A stretch of 37,233 bases of DNA from an uncultured Saprospiraceae bacterium (GTDB taxonomy: Bacteria > Bacteroidota > Bacteroidia > Chitinophagales > Saprospiraceae), in the NCBI GenBank assembly GCA_938015415.1, contig CALLPK010000050.1:1-37233 (forward strand), in the 5' to 3' direction. The notes beneath the pieces were generated by a model that saw nothing but the letters and a program-made list of their open reading frames with translations, was not told the DNA's origin and made no database searches. Position numbers and translations under genes: made by a program. How positions within the stretch are numbered: position 1 is the first letter of the stretch; each line of letters begins with the position of its first letter. Below are positions 1 to 8,675 of this stretch, piece after piece.

Positions 1-310
1 CACCTATATACCCACAACTCCCACCCCCAATTACGTATACATCCCCAATATCTCCACTAAATTACAATTTTTATCCATATTCTTACTCGATTATAACCGA
101 CTATAACCATTATTAACGGTTACCATCCGTGTTTAAATACAAACAAAAAAAATCCCAAATCACGAACCGATCATTGGAATTTTTTCCTAGCATGATGGCA
201 TTGTCGCTGTCAATGGTGAATTCACCAATATCAGAACCGTGTAGGGATTCACATCCTGCGAAAGGTTGTCCGGTCTGAAGTGCGGTGAATTTAGCGACGG
301 TAGCCGAAAC
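1..310. other. Intergenic DNA downstream of the secreted CARDB gene
   Basis: No gene with a start codon and recognisable product was found. Positions 1-180 are AT-rich and C-rich on the plus strand without structure I can name. Positions 112-310 on the minus strand stay open in the same frame as the preceding gene after its TAG stop (about 66 codons to a TAA), but there is no suitable start and no family resemblance. Confidence 0.5.
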
Positions 311-2752
311 CTATAATTTCTGTTTCAAAAACCGAACAGGCGCATGACGTGTACCCGACTGAAATAGCACCTGGTAAAAACCAGAAGGTAAATTAGTGAT
401 ATTCCAATTGATTCGATTATCACCGCTTTGTAGAGATAATAATTTAGCGTCGACCAATGCACCTCTGGCATCAAAGACCTGGGCGTTAATTTCTGCATCT
501 TCCAGGGAAGAAATTTCGATGGTCAATTGATCGCTGGCTGGAACGGGATATATTTTTTGCAAAACAATTTTCTTACCCTGATCGAGCATTTGATAATTGG
601 GGTCCAGGAATTCATTTGTGTTGGCTGCACCCCCTAAATCGAGATCTTCGGTGAATCTACAGGTTCGACTCCAATTGTTGTTAAACAAATCAACGGACAA
701 GCGATGGGAACCATTGCTTAAATTGTTGATGACGATGGGATTGGGGCAATCACTGTTGCAAAAATAAGCCAGGTCCCAGGTTGGTGTGTATAATTTGATA
801 TTCGCATTGGGTGAATTCAAACCATTGCCAGAGAGCGTTAAGGTGCCGTTTTCAAAGGTATAATTCATATCGCATTCTAATGGAGTACCGTCTGGACCGG
901 GGCCAGGGCCTCCATCGCCACAGGTGGGCGTCAATTCTCCTTCTCCCGTCAGTTTTATGACGCTAAGCGTATTATTGCTGCTGGACCTTTTCCAAAACAA
1001 TAAGCCTCCATCGTTGGTTTCTGTGCGAGCAATCATATCATCAAACTGGGAATCTCCCGGAATGGTTTTCACCCAAACTGGCTCACCACTGGCATCAATT
1101 TTCCCGTACTGATATCCAGTAACTGAATTCTCGCGATCATCATAATTATAACCAGCCACTACTCCTCCATCGGAAGTCAGTAAAAAACCCTGGATAAAAT
1201 CAAAAGTGTAAGGGCCGTCTGGCAGAAAAATTCTACCCAGGGAAACTTTATAAATTTTCTCTCCGGTATTGGTATCTACCTTGTCGACGATGGCCTGAAA
1301 GTTATTTCGGTTGGCGGCATAGATGAAATTTTCGTCTTCACTAACCCTGACTCCTGCGATCGTATTTGAAGGAAAATCACTGGTATAAGGCGTTTTCCAA
1401 AGGTAGTCTCCATTTCTGGCAAACTTAATAAAAGACAATTGGAAAGATTCAAACATAGAAAATACATATCCTGAATTATTAGAAATAAAAGGAGTTCCCA
1501 GTCTAAAAAATCCTTCCTGCGTAGCACCTGTGTAAAGATCTTGCCCCCAAAAATTACCATTGACCGACAACTTGGCGGAAAATTGGTAGACCGGCTGATT
1601 ACCATTTTGATCGTTCATCTGGATATGAGCCACCACTAAATATCCATCGTGTACTTTAATCAGTTCTCGCTGAAAAATTTGGTTGATACTTAAATCTGAA
1701 GGCGTATTAACGCGAATTTCTGTTTCCCACTGCACATTGTTTGGCCCGTCAAATTTGGTCACCACAAACTCATCATCGTCATTAACGTTAAGCTCAGAAT
1801 CTAAAGGCTCCTCTACAAAGGGAAATTCTTGCTCGTCCAAATCAGTTTGGTTGCCTTCTTTATCAAATTTTAAAACCACTTCCCTTACTTGCGAAGGATT
1901 GGGTTGGAGACGGGTGGTGGTACTGAGAATAAATTCCTGAGCCGTTTCATCCACGTCGAATACATTGAGCTCAGCTATATCTGGAATCGTAAATTCTTTA
2001 GAAAATCCACATTGACCTCCTGGGTTAGGGTTATTGTCCCGCTCTACTTTAAAAGCACTTCGAATGGTATTGTTTCCTTCGTTGCTTTCGTCAATATCAT
2101 TATTGATATCTGCTTTTCCGATCAGGTAGTAATCACCAGCAGGAAAGGAAGAAGGAATCGTAATCGCAGCAGGTACATTATTGATGGTTCCAACGGGCGT
2201 GTTTCCAGTATTGATCACGCCAACTCGGGTATCGTCACTACTAAGACTGGTATTATTAGATAAGTACCAGCCAATTACATAACTCCCCGAAGCCGTGGCC
2301 GTTCCGATATTTTTTAGATCCACACTAAAGTTTACGACAGATCCAGCATCGCCCGCACTGGGTGCCTGGAGATCTGCCAGATCAAGATCTGGTTCGTTGC
2401 TTCCACTTGGCTGAATCACGATGTCAATTAATTCCTCACAGAGTTGGTTCCAATTGGAATCGTAGAGATTATAAGATAAGTGATAGGTTGCACCCGACGT
2501 CAGGCCATCCAGGGTTAGCGGATTGCCACAATCGTCAAAACAATTATGACGGGTGGACCAATTTGGGTTAAATAATTTTAGAATAACATGAGCAGCATCC
2601 AGGCCAGAGATGGTGATGCTATTGCTGGTGGTGGTCCAGGTGACATTACACATCATGTTGGGAGACGCAGTTTCCGGGCTCGCTTTTATTTGCCCGCTCA
2701 AAATGAAGACTAAAAAAAGAAATAAAAAACGTGCTTTTTTTTGGAAATTCAT
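311..2752 (-). CDS. Secreted CARDB-domain protein with type IX sorting domain
   Basis: Predicted exported protein of unknown function. The start is placed at the ATG at 2752 rather than an upstream TTG at 2794, because it puts a Lys-Lys-Ala-Arg plus hydrophobic stretch (a signal peptide) at the N-terminus; this gives 813 residues. A four-cysteine module follows (about residues 32-113), then a CARDB-like beta-sandwich (about 120-235, LKNIGTATASG and DESNEGNNT motifs typical of CARDB), then a long region of beta-propeller character (DGGVVAGYNYDD, EDENFIYAANR), a Gly/Pro linker, a second copy of the four-cysteine module (about 625-708) and a C-terminal domain of about 80 residues with YPVPASDQLTIEI and the ending PSGFYQVLFQSG, the T9SS sorting pattern. 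It is likely surface-attached or released. An AGTAC palindrome lies about 100 bp upstream. Function inferred only at the level of localisation. Confidence 0.85.
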   Translation of the reverse strand: MNFQKKARFLFLFLVFILSGQIKASPETASPNMMCNVTWTTTSNSITISGLDAAHVILKLFNPNWSTRHNCFDDCGNPLTLDGLTSGATYHLSYNLYDSNWNQLCEELIDIVIQPSGSNEPDLDLADLQAPSAGDAGSVVNFSVDLKNIGTATASGSYVIGWYLSNNTSLSSDDTRVGVINTGNTPVGTINNVPAAITIPSSFPAGDYYLIGKADINNDIDESNEGNNTIRSAFKVERDNNPNPGGQCGFSKEFTIPDIAELNVFDVDETAQEFILSTTTRLQPNPSQVREVVLKFDKEGNQTDLDEQEFPFVEEPLDSELNVNDDDEFVVTKFDGPNNVQWETEIRVNTPSDLSINQIFQRELIKVHDGYLVVAHIQMNDQNGNQPVYQFSAKLSVNGNFWGQDLYTGATQEGFFRLGTPFISNNSGYVFSMFESFQLSFIKFARNGDYLWKTPYTSDFPSNTIAGVRVSEDENFIYAANRNNFQAIVDKVDTNTGEKIYKVSLGRIFLPDGPYTFDFIQGFLLTSDGGVVAGYNYDDRENSVTGYQYGKIDASGEPVWVKTIPGDSQFDDMIARTETNDGGLLFWKRSSSNNTLSVIKLTGEGELTPTCGDGGPGPGPDGTPLECDMNYTFENGTLTLSGNGLNSPNANIKLYTPTWDLAYFCNSDCPNPIVINNLSNGSHRLSVDLFNNNWSRTCRFTEDLDLGGAANTNEFLDPNYQMLDQGKKIVLQKIYPVPASDQLTIEISSLEDAEINAQVFDARGALVDAKLLSLQSGDNRINWNITNLPSGFYQVLFQSGTRHAPVRFLKQKL

Positions 2753-2847
2753 GATTAACTTATTTATGGTGAAAAAAGAATGGATTGAAGACAAAATATA
2801 GATAAGAAGTTTTCGGGAATTGCTTAAATACAGCTGCTTTTAGGGAT

Positions 2848-2862
2848 AGTACACTCGGTACT
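2848..2862. promoter_or_regulatory. AGTAC imperfect palindrome upstream of the CARDB gene
   Basis: AGTACACTCGGTACT is an imperfect palindrome about 96-110 bp upstream of the ATG at 2752. Read toward the gene it contains TACC-GA-GTGTACT, a word also found upstream of the genes starting at 28709 and 17224. Possible operator or leader hairpin; the function is inference. Confidence 0.3.
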
Positions 2863-3133
2863 AGCTAGTAGTAGGAAGGGGCCAAGAAAAGAAATTTTAA
2901 GGTAGATAGATTTTTCTAACTTAATCTGAAATTAAGGTAGTAAATATTAGGGAGAATAAAAAATAGTAATAAAAAAACATGTAAATGGAAAGATATTATT
3001 TTTAAGAAAATTAGGATAGTAAGTAGAATGATGGAATTTGGGAACTTAACTTATTGGATTTTTTTTGCTGTTGGTTAGTGCTGGGACGCTATGTACAGAC
3101 GAACAGGGATACCAGCTTTACGTTGCGCTGTTT

Positions 3134-3274
3134 TTAGGCTTTTAAATTTTTGTGGTCGATTTTTTGTTGCTTCTTCAGGTCGATATATTTTTGTTAGTTG
3201 TCAGCGGTATGCATGTTGAATTGTCCACGCATGATGTCTAAGTCGGTGGGATCCTGGAGATCGTATTTTGCCAT
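3134..3274 (-). pseudogene. Interrupted small ORF (26 codons, TAA, then 19 more in frame)
   Basis: On the minus strand an ATG at 3272-3274 opens MAKYDLQDPTDLDIMRGQ and continues to a TAA at 3194-3196 (26 codons). The same frame then continues for 19 codons (QKYIDLKKQQKIDHKNLKA) to a second TAA at 3134-3136. The composition on both sides of the stop (charged, Lys/Asp/Gln-rich) looks coding. A -7-like TATCTTTG lies 87-94 bp upstream at 3361-3368. It may be a decayed gene of about 46 codons, or a real 26-residue peptide with a chance continuation. I recognise no family. Confidence 0.35.
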
Positions 3275-3360
3275 TTTCACTTTTTATTTGTAAGTTGTTT
3301 AGAAACGGGACCAGTTTTATTTAGCTTAAATGAGTATTTATTTCTACGTGATACTAAAAT

Positions 3361-3368
3361 CAAAGATA
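3361..3368 (-). promoter_or_regulatory. Putative -7 element (TATCTTTG)
   Basis: The plus strand reads CAAAGATA, which is the Bacteroidota -7 consensus TAnnTTTG on the minus strand. No convincing -33 TTG is at the expected 19-21 bp distance. It would transcribe toward the small interrupted ORF at 3274. Confidence 0.3.
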
Positions 3369-3479
3369 GTAAAATCGCTTATAAAAACAGGAGAATTTTT
3401 CAGACTGATAATCGAGAAGATTAGAATTAGAATAGAAATAATTGACCTAATATCTAGCAATCTAGCATATTGTTAAAAG

Positions 3480-3516
3480 CAAAAAACCTCTCTGCGATTA
3501 CTCACAGAAAGGTTTC
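3480..3516 (-). terminator. Rho-independent terminator downstream of clpB
   Basis: Arms AACCTCTCTG (3485-3494) and CAGAAAGGTTT (3504-3514) pair with one mismatch and a loop of about 9. On the minus strand the hairpin is followed by a run of Ts (plus-strand A-run 3481-3486). It lies about 200 bp past the clpB stop, in the right orientation to end that transcript. Confidence 0.6.
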
Positions 3517-3582
3517 AATTATGAAGTTATTAAAAAATGAAACACAATAGTTACGGACAAGCCATTGATTGCCAATACTTCA

Positions 3583-3627
3583 CAAATTTATCGGTCTCGT
3601 AGCTTTGGCTACGAACCTCAAAATTTG
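3583..3627. repeat. Imperfect hairpin in the clpB downstream gap
   Basis: CAAATTT (3583-3589), GGT (3593-3595) and CGTAGC (3598-3603) pair with GCTACG (3608-3613), ACC (3615-3617) and AAATTTG (3621-3627) around a TTTG loop. No T-run follows, so it is not an obvious terminator. The wider segment 3292-3690 is bounded by AAGTTGTTTAGAA and TTCTTTAACAACTT, an inverted pair also seen at the other side of clpB. Confidence 0.5.
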
Positions 3628-3716
3628 CTTCGTCTTGACAAACAAGCGCTTATCCTCACTTTCTGTGGACATTCTTTAACAACTTCTATTTAAACTATAG
3701 ATTTTTATCTCAAAAA

Positions 3717-6335
3717 TTATTCACTTTTTTTGCCATCCGTCGCTCCTCTAAAAACCAAACCTTCTCCAAAAGAGTCGATAACGACGCTGGACTTTGGCTC
3801 GATCTCATTCAGCAAGAGCTTCTTTGACAATACATTTAACACCTTTCGCTGAATCACCCGCTTGATGGGACGCGCCCCAAATTGTGGATCAAATCCCTTA
3901 TCAGCCAGATAATCCATGGCCTGCTGCGTGAAGTCGAGGTTAATTTCGTGCTTCGCCAGTAAGGTTTGTTTGACACCTTCCAGATGCAACTCGACAATCC
4001 GTTGGATGTGTTTACTGCTTAGCGGTTCAAACATGACTACCTCGTCAATTCGATTTAAAAATTCCGGACGCACCGTTTGTTTCAATCGGTTGAAAACCAA
4101 CGTTTGTGTTTTGGACATTACCTTTTCAAAATCACGCTCTCCCATCTGATCAAACTGATCCTGAATAATATCCGAACCAATGTTGGATGTCATAATGATG
4201 ATGGTGTTTTTAAAGTTGACCGTCCGGCCTTTGCTGTCGGTCAAGTGTCCATCGTCCAGTACTTGTAATAAAGTATTGAAAACATCCGGGTGCGCTTTTT
4301 CGATCTCGTCCAGTAATACAACAGAGTAAGGTTTACGGCGTACCGCTTCGGTCAATTGTCCACCTTCGTCGTAACCCACGTAGCCCGGAGGCGCACCGAT
4401 CAATCTCGACACCGCGTGCTTTTCCTGGTATTCACTCATGTCGATCCGGGTCAGCAAACTTTCATCGTTGAATAAATATTCGGCGATGGCTTTCGCCAAT
4501 TCAGTTTTACCAACTCCCGTTGTTCCCAAAAAGAGAAAGGAACCAATCGGTCTTTTATCATCCGATAATCCGGTCCGGCTTCTACGGATCGCATCCGATA
4601 CCAGGCTAATCGCTTCGTCCTGTCCCACCACCCGCTTATGCAATTCATCTTCCAGATAAACGAGTTTTTCCCGCTCCGACTTCAACATTCTGGTGACGGG
4701 TACCCCGGTCCACTTGCTCACAATCTGGGCAATATCTTCCGCGTCCACTTCTTCTTTTAACATTAAATCATCATTTTCCTGCATTTCCTGTAATCGAGCC
4801 TGATGATCCTTCATTTGTTGTTCTAACTCTGGAATTTTACCATACCGAATCTCGGCCGCCTCACTAAAACGACCTTCCCGTTCCGCACGAACTCCTTCCT
4901 GTCGCAACTGCTCGATCTGCTCCTTGGCTTGCTGAAATCCGATCACTATTTCCCGCTCGCTTTCCCAGCGTGCTTTCAACGCATTTCGTTCCTCTTCCAA
5001 ATTAGCGAGGGTTTCGTTTAACAAGTCTATTTTTCCGGTTTCGTTCTCCCGTTTCATCGCCTCCCGCTCAATTTCGATCTGTCGAATTTTTCGTTCAATC
5101 TCATCTAATTCTTCCGGCATTGAATTCATTTCCAATCGCAATCTCGCCGCGGCTTCGTCGATCAAGTCAATTGCTTTATCCGGTAGAAACCGATCCGCAA
5201 TATAACGGGTTGATAACTGTACCGCCGCTACGATGGCTTCGTCCCGAATATTAATTTTATGATGCGACTCGTACCGTTCCTTTAATCCACGCAAAATACT
5301 GATCGCATCCTCTTCGTTTGGTTCGGCGACCATAACGTTCTGGAAACGACGTTCGAGCGCCTTATCCGTTTCAAAGTATTTTTGGTATTCGTTCAGGGTC
5401 GTTGCCCCGATCGCCCGAAGTTCACCACGCGCCAGGGCGGGCTTTAGAATATTTGCGGCATCCATTGCGCCCTGTCCTTTACCCGCTCCGACCAGCGTAT
5501 GAATTTCATCAATAAATAAAAACATACTTCCTTCGGCCGCAACTACTTCTTTGACAACCGCTTTCAGTCGCTCCTCAAATTCGCCCTGGTATTTTGCCCC
5601 GGCAATCAAGGCCCCCATATCGAGTGCATAAATTTCCTTATCCTGCAAATCTTCGGGCACATCCCCATTCACGATTCGATTGGCGAGTCCTTCGATAATG
5701 GCCGTTTTACCGACCCCTGGTTCTCCAATCAGGATTGGATTATTTTTAGTACGTCGCGCCAGGATATGCAAGACCCGACGAATTTCTTCGTCCCGGCCGA
5801 TCACCGGATCGAGTTTACCGGCCTTGGCCTTTTCGTTTAAGTTGACCGCATATTTTTTCAACGCATTGTAAGAATCCTCCGCACTATGGGTCACCACTTT
5901 TCGTCCTTTCCGCAATTCGGTAATTGCTGTTTTCAATCCTTCTTTAGTAACTCCGCTGTCCTTTAATAGCTGGGCGACGGGATCTGAAATTTCAATCATC
6001 GCCATTAATAAATGCTCGATGGAAACGTATTCGTCACCCATGCCTTTCAGGTGCCCAGTAGCTCTGGTCAGTAAATCACCCACGGAACGCGCTGCGTAAG
6101 GCTGTCCTCCGCTGACCTTCGCATAGCCCTTTACAATCGCATCCGTCGCCTGGATGACTGCAGCCATGTTGACGCCCATTTTTTTCAAAACAAAAGGAGT
6201 GACGTGTTCATCCACTTCCAGAATACCCTTCAGGACGTGCCCGGCCTCAATGGCCTGCTGCCCGTTTTGAGTCGCCAGCAGTTGTGCCCGTTGGAGCACT
6301 TCCTGTGACTTGATGGTTAGATTATTAAAGTTCAT
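3717..6335 (-). CDS. clpB: ATP-dependent disaggregase ClpB
   Basis: Hsp100-family chaperone that, with DnaK, extracts polypeptides from aggregates in the cytoplasm. The 872 residues match full-length ClpB. Seen: N-terminal double Clp-N repeat (about 1-145); NBD1 with Walker A GEPGVGKT (204-211) and Walker B FLFIDE (272-277); a long charged coiled-coil middle domain (about 405-525, Glu/Arg/Lys-rich), which separates ClpB from ClpA/ClpC; NBD2 with Walker A GTTGVGKT (604-611) and [14 protein letters not shown]; and a C-terminal D2-small domain with [11 protein letters not shown]. There is no ClpP-binding IGL/F loop cue that I can point to. ATG start at 6335, with a -7-like TACTTTTG 44-51 bp upstream. 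It stands alone, flanked by hairpin-rich gaps. No CIRCE-like or sigma-32-like site was recognised. Confidence 0.98.
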   Translation of the reverse strand: MNFNNLTIKSQEVLQRAQLLATQNGQQAIEAGHVLKGILEVDEHVTPFVLKKMGVNMAAVIQATDAIVKGYAKVSGGQPYAARSVGDLLTRATGHLKGMGDEYVSIEHLLMAMIEISDPVAQLLKDSGVTKEGLKTAITELRKGRKVVTHSAEDSYNALKKYAVNLNEKAKAGKLDPVIGRDEEIRRVLHILARRTKNNPILIGEPGVGKTAIIEGLANRIVNGDVPEDLQDKEIYALDMGALIAGAKYQGEFEERLKAVVKEVVAAEGSMFLFIDEIHTLVGAGKGQGAMDAANILKPALARGELRAIGATTLNEYQKYFETDKALERRFQNVMVAEPNEEDAISILRGLKERYESHHKINIRDEAIVAAVQLSTRYIADRFLPDKAIDLIDEAAARLRLEMNSMPEELDEIERKIRQIEIEREAMKRENETGKIDLLNETLANLEEERNALKARWESEREIVIGFQQAKEQIEQLRQEGVRAEREGRFSEAAEIRYGKIPELEQQMKDHQARLQEMQENDDLMLKEEVDAEDIAQIVSKWTGVPVTRMLKSEREKLVYLEDELHKRVVGQDEAISLVSDAIRRSRTGLSDDKRPIGSFLFLGTTGVGKTELAKAIAEYLFNDESLLTRIDMSEYQEKHAVSRLIGAPPGYVGYDEGGQLTEAVRRKPYSVVLLDEIEKAHPDVFNTLLQVLDDGHLTDSKGRTVNFKNTIIIMTSNIGSDIIQDQFDQMGERDFEKVMSKTQTLVFNRLKQTVRPEFLNRIDEVVMFEPLSSKHIQRIVELHLEGVKQTLLAKHEINLDFTQQAMDYLADKGFDPQFGARPIKRVIQRKVLNVLSKKLLLNEIEPKSSVVIDSFGEGLVFRGATDGKKSE

Positions 6336-6360
6336 TTGTTTATTATTTTATGTTATCTAT

Positions 6361-6520
6361 GAAGTTGTTTAAGAATTCCAAAAGTAGCCGAGGGGTAGAG
6401 AAAATTATTCAACTCTAGCCTCTTTTTGGAGTGAATAGCCGCGCTATTGACGAGAAAAAAGGCGACGAGTTGGAGGATTTTATCAGCTCGCAGGCAATTT
6501 GGGAGTTTTTAAACAACTTC
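6361..6520. repeat. Long imperfect inverted repeat upstream of clpB
   Basis: The ends GAAGTTGTTTAA (6361-6372) and TTAAACAACTTC (6509-6520) are perfect complements. Further pairs nest inside: TTCCAAA with TTTGGGA, GAAAAT with ATTTTATC, CAACTC with GAGTTG, GCCT-TTTTT with AAAAAAGGC, and a tip of AATAGC-CGC-GCTATT. Together these suggest a hairpin of about 160 nt in RNA or a cruciform/MITE-like element in DNA. The clpB -7 candidate (6379-6386) is inside the left arm, so the structure could affect clpB transcription. No coding content. Confidence 0.6.
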
Positions 6521-6524
6521 TATT

Positions 6525-7119
6525 ATAGTAATCTGATAAATGGCATTTAGTTCATATTTTTTTTAAATGCCAAACAACTATCTAGTTAACAAAGGATGTT
6601 CCATGCGAATTTTTGCGCCAGATGTGGTTTTTATTTTAAAAACAGATGTCATTTTGGCAAAAAATGTAAAAATAACCTGACAGAAAGGCTGCTAAAAGTA
6701 AAAGATGCGTCAATTGCGTTCTATCGATTTAAGAATTTAAGACTGAATTGCAAGAACGTTTTTAAGCTCGACTTTAGCCAAACTTACCTATTGGCATTTA
6801 GCATTTGGCTATTGGCTTCTCTAAAATGTAAATAGACTTAATTATTTTTATCACGGCCGTTGAATAAACCTGACAATCAATAAAGTTGTTCTATATTCAC
6901 GAATAAAGGGAAGCCAGTGGCTAGAATCGAGTTAAGAGAGTGTCTAAATCATCTAAACAAAGAATATTTTTAAAATTTTTTGTGTTTTATTTTTAAATAT
7001 TAAAACAATTAACTACCTTGCAGTTAGGTTGCCTTGATTAGTACAGTAATTTAGGCAAATGCAGGATTTTTTATAGTGAATTCACAGCGCGCTTATTTTT
7101 TATATTTTTTACATAACTA
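6525..7119. other. AT-rich intergenic stretch
   Basis: About 600 bp between the clpB upstream hairpin and a GC-rich patch. It holds low-complexity words such as TTGGCATTTAGCATTTGGC (6790-6808) and no open frame with coding character or recognisable RNA. A short frame at 6596-6835 has an unnatural Phe/Lys/Cys/Asn composition and was not accepted. Confidence 0.5.
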
Positions 7120-7275
7120 AGGTGGGAACGGTCCTGCATTAGGGTGGCGAAGCTGTACAAGTTATAGACTGCGTCAGGAGTTTGGTGTTGGTTTTGCTCG
7201 CTGTTAGGCGGGCATACGCAGACCTTCGGTCAAATTCAGGGGGTGGGCCCACCCGGAGGGTGTAGTCTTTTTTTA
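7120..7275 (+). other. GC-rich structured intergenic patch, candidate small RNA
   Basis: This patch is visibly richer in G+C than the AT-rich DNA on both sides. On the plus strand it can fold: CTGCGT (7169-7174) pairs with ACGCAG (7216-7221) and encloses GCTCGC-TGTTAG-GCGGGC; next comes GACC-TTC-GGTC (7221-7231); then the palindrome GGGTGGGCCCACCC (7241-7254), and an 8-T run begins at 7267, about 12 nt after the palindrome. It could be a structured RNA with a weak terminator, a remnant of a transferred element, or a decayed ORF on the minus strand (an open frame of 82 codons overlaps). No known RNA family recognised. Confidence 0.3.
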
Positions 7276-7443
7276 CAACTATTGTTATTTCTCTTCTCAT
7301 TATACATTCTTTCTTTTCTTTATTATAAATACCAGATGGAACTTTTTTAAGCATAAAAAAGATAGTTACGTATAAGTATTTACCCAATCAAATATCCTTA
7401 AACAACTCCAATAATAAATTACCCTCACTTCAATTGATTTGAG

Positions 7444-7451
7444 TAATTTTG
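7444..7451 (+). promoter_or_regulatory. Putative -7 element of the deformylase gene (TAATTTTG)
   Basis: TAATTTTG fits TAnnTTTG and lies 44-51 bp upstream of the ATG at 7495. No clear TTG sits 19-21 bp upstream of it, so the promoter call is tentative. Confidence 0.35.
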
Positions 7452-7494
7452 GGATAAAGAAATATTTCTCCTCTAACTGCTCCAAAAAAATAAA

Positions 7495-8139
7495 ATGCGA
7501 TCTTCATATCTGTATCTATTGCTCTTAGGAGTTCTCATCTTTCTTTCCAGCTGTTCTGCCGCGAATCGTTCAACAGCCAAGACTGCTCCACTAACCAATC
7601 GTTTTGATGGAATTCAAAATGAGTTAATTATGTCAGCAGATACGCTCACTCCAATGCGGGTTTGGAAAATCACCAGCAAGGCCGATTCTATTTTATTGAG
7701 AGAAAGTTCCGAGCGCGTAATCCCCAATCCGAATGATCCGATACTTGATCATTTTGTAAAAAGATTACTCGTGACGGTGCGCGATAGTATGTCGCTCGGC
7801 GTCGGAATTGCCGCGCCACAAGTAGGTATTCTTAAAAATATTATCTGGGTACAACGGTTCGATAAGGAAGGTTTTCCTTTTGAAGTTTACCTGAATCCGG
7901 TCATCAAAAAATATACAGACAAAAAACAGGATTGCCCGGAAGGATGTTTGTCCATACCGGACCGTCGAGGGACAACGACCAACCGCGCCTACGCCATCCT
8001 GCTCGAGTACGACAGAATGGATGGTACACACCAGGTGGAAATGATTGAAGATTTTACAGCGGTTATTTTTCAGCACGAAATTGATCACTTGAACGGGATT
8101 TTATTTTTGGATCATCTGGCGAAAGAGATGGAAGAATAG
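7495..8139 (+). CDS. Peptide deformylase-family lipoprotein
   Basis: Peptide deformylases remove the formyl group from N-terminal fMet using a metal bound by one Cys and two His. All three motifs are present: GVGIAAPQ (residues 102-109), EGCLS (149-153, metal Cys151) and HEIDH (194-198, His194, Glu195, His198). Unlike cytosolic Def (about 150-190 residues), this 214-residue protein begins with a hydrophobic stretch and lipobox LSSC (Cys20), so it is predicted to be lipidated and held in the envelope. About 75 residues without Def similarity separate the lipobox from the catalytic core. With an intact active site it is likely an active metalloenzyme, but its substrate outside the cytoplasm is unknown. 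A second, cytosolic Def would be expected elsewhere in the genome. It may be co-transcribed with the DUF423 gene 128 bp downstream. Confidence 0.88.
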   Translation: MRSSYLYLLLLGVLIFLSSCSAANRSTAKTAPLTNRFDGIQNELIMSADTLTPMRVWKITSKADSILLRESSERVIPNPNDPILDHFVKRLLVTVRDSMSLGVGIAAPQVGILKNIIWVQRFDKEGFPFEVYLNPVIKKYTDKKQDCPEGCLSIPDRRGTTTNRAYAILLEYDRMDGTHQVEMIEDFTAVIFQHEIDHLNGILFLDHLAKEMEE

Positions 8140-8148
8140 TTTTTTTTT

Positions 8149-8196
8149 GATGTGCGGATTTTTTGATGTGCGGATTAGTAGATTGGTGGATTAAAA
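8149..8196 (+). repeat. Three imperfect 16-bp tandem units
   Basis: GATGTGCGGATTTTTT (8149-8164), GATGTGCGGATTAGTA (8165-8180) and GATTGGTGGATTAAAA (8181-8196) directly follow the deformylase-lipoprotein stop. This looks like slippage-type intergenic repeat; no function is suggested. Confidence 0.6.
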
Positions 8197-8267
8197 AAAT
8201 AATCAAGTTCTGAATATTTACAACCTAAAAATTAAAAGACAGCAGAAAAAATTAACAACTTATTTTT

Positions 8268-8669
8268 ATGAATAAAAAAATACTTGTGATGGGCGCGGTT
8301 ACTGCTCTACTAGCCGTTGTCATCGGTGCTTTCGGCGCACACGGACTGAAAGCCTTATTACCCGTTGCACAACTTAACACTTTTGAGATTGGCGTGCGCT
8401 ACCAGTTTTACCACAGTTTTGCGATGCTGTTTGCTGGAATTATATATTTTCATATTCCTGATAAAAAAATAATTACGGCAGGCTGGTTTTTCCTGGGAGG
8501 CATCGTGCTCTTTTCTGGATCACTATATTTGCTTGCTTGTCGCGAAATATTGGGGATTAGTAGTTGGACATTTCTGGGACCGCTCACCCCGATGGGCGGA
8601 GTACTATTTATCATTGGCTGGGCCATGATGATCCTGGGCATTGGAACCTCTAAAATCATAAATCGCTAA
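8268..8669 (+). CDS. DUF423 family small membrane protein
   Basis: A 133-residue integral inner-membrane protein of the DUF423 (YgdD/YwdK-like) family, whose biochemical role is unknown. The N-terminus carries the family signature GAFGAHGLK (residues 21-29) followed by FEIGVRYQFYHSFAML. Four hydrophobic segments are visible (about 5-25, 47-66, 71-91 and 105-128), matching the family topology. The stop is 6 bp before the next start, so the two genes are very likely one transcription unit. Family assignment is strong; function is not known. Confidence 0.9.
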   Translation: MNKKILVMGAVTALLAVVIGAFGAHGLKALLPVAQLNTFEIGVRYQFYHSFAMLFAGIIYFHIPDKKIITAGWFFLGGIVLFSGSLYLLACREILGISSWTFLGPLTPMGGVLFIIGWAMMILGIGTSKIINR

Positions 8670-8675
8670 CCCCAT

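Noticed and set aside
112-310. Open frame of about 66 codons continuing past the TAG of the CARDB gene
   Set aside because: The CARDB protein already ends with a complete sorting domain. There is no start codon near the beginning and the peptide has no recognisable motif.
6596-6835. Plus-strand frame of 79 codons in the clpB upstream gap
   Set aside because: Composition (Phe, Lys, Asn, Cys) reflects AT-rich random DNA; no ribosome site, no neighbour link.
7150-7275. Signal recognition particle RNA or tmRNA
   Set aside because: The conserved SRP loop (GGAAGGAAGCAGC-like) and the tmRNA ends are absent.
7139-7387. Minus-strand frame of 82 codons overlapping the GC-rich patch
   Set aside because: No family resemblance, a poor start context and a composition that changes abruptly across the GC-rich boundary. 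It is kept only as one possible reading of the structured patch.
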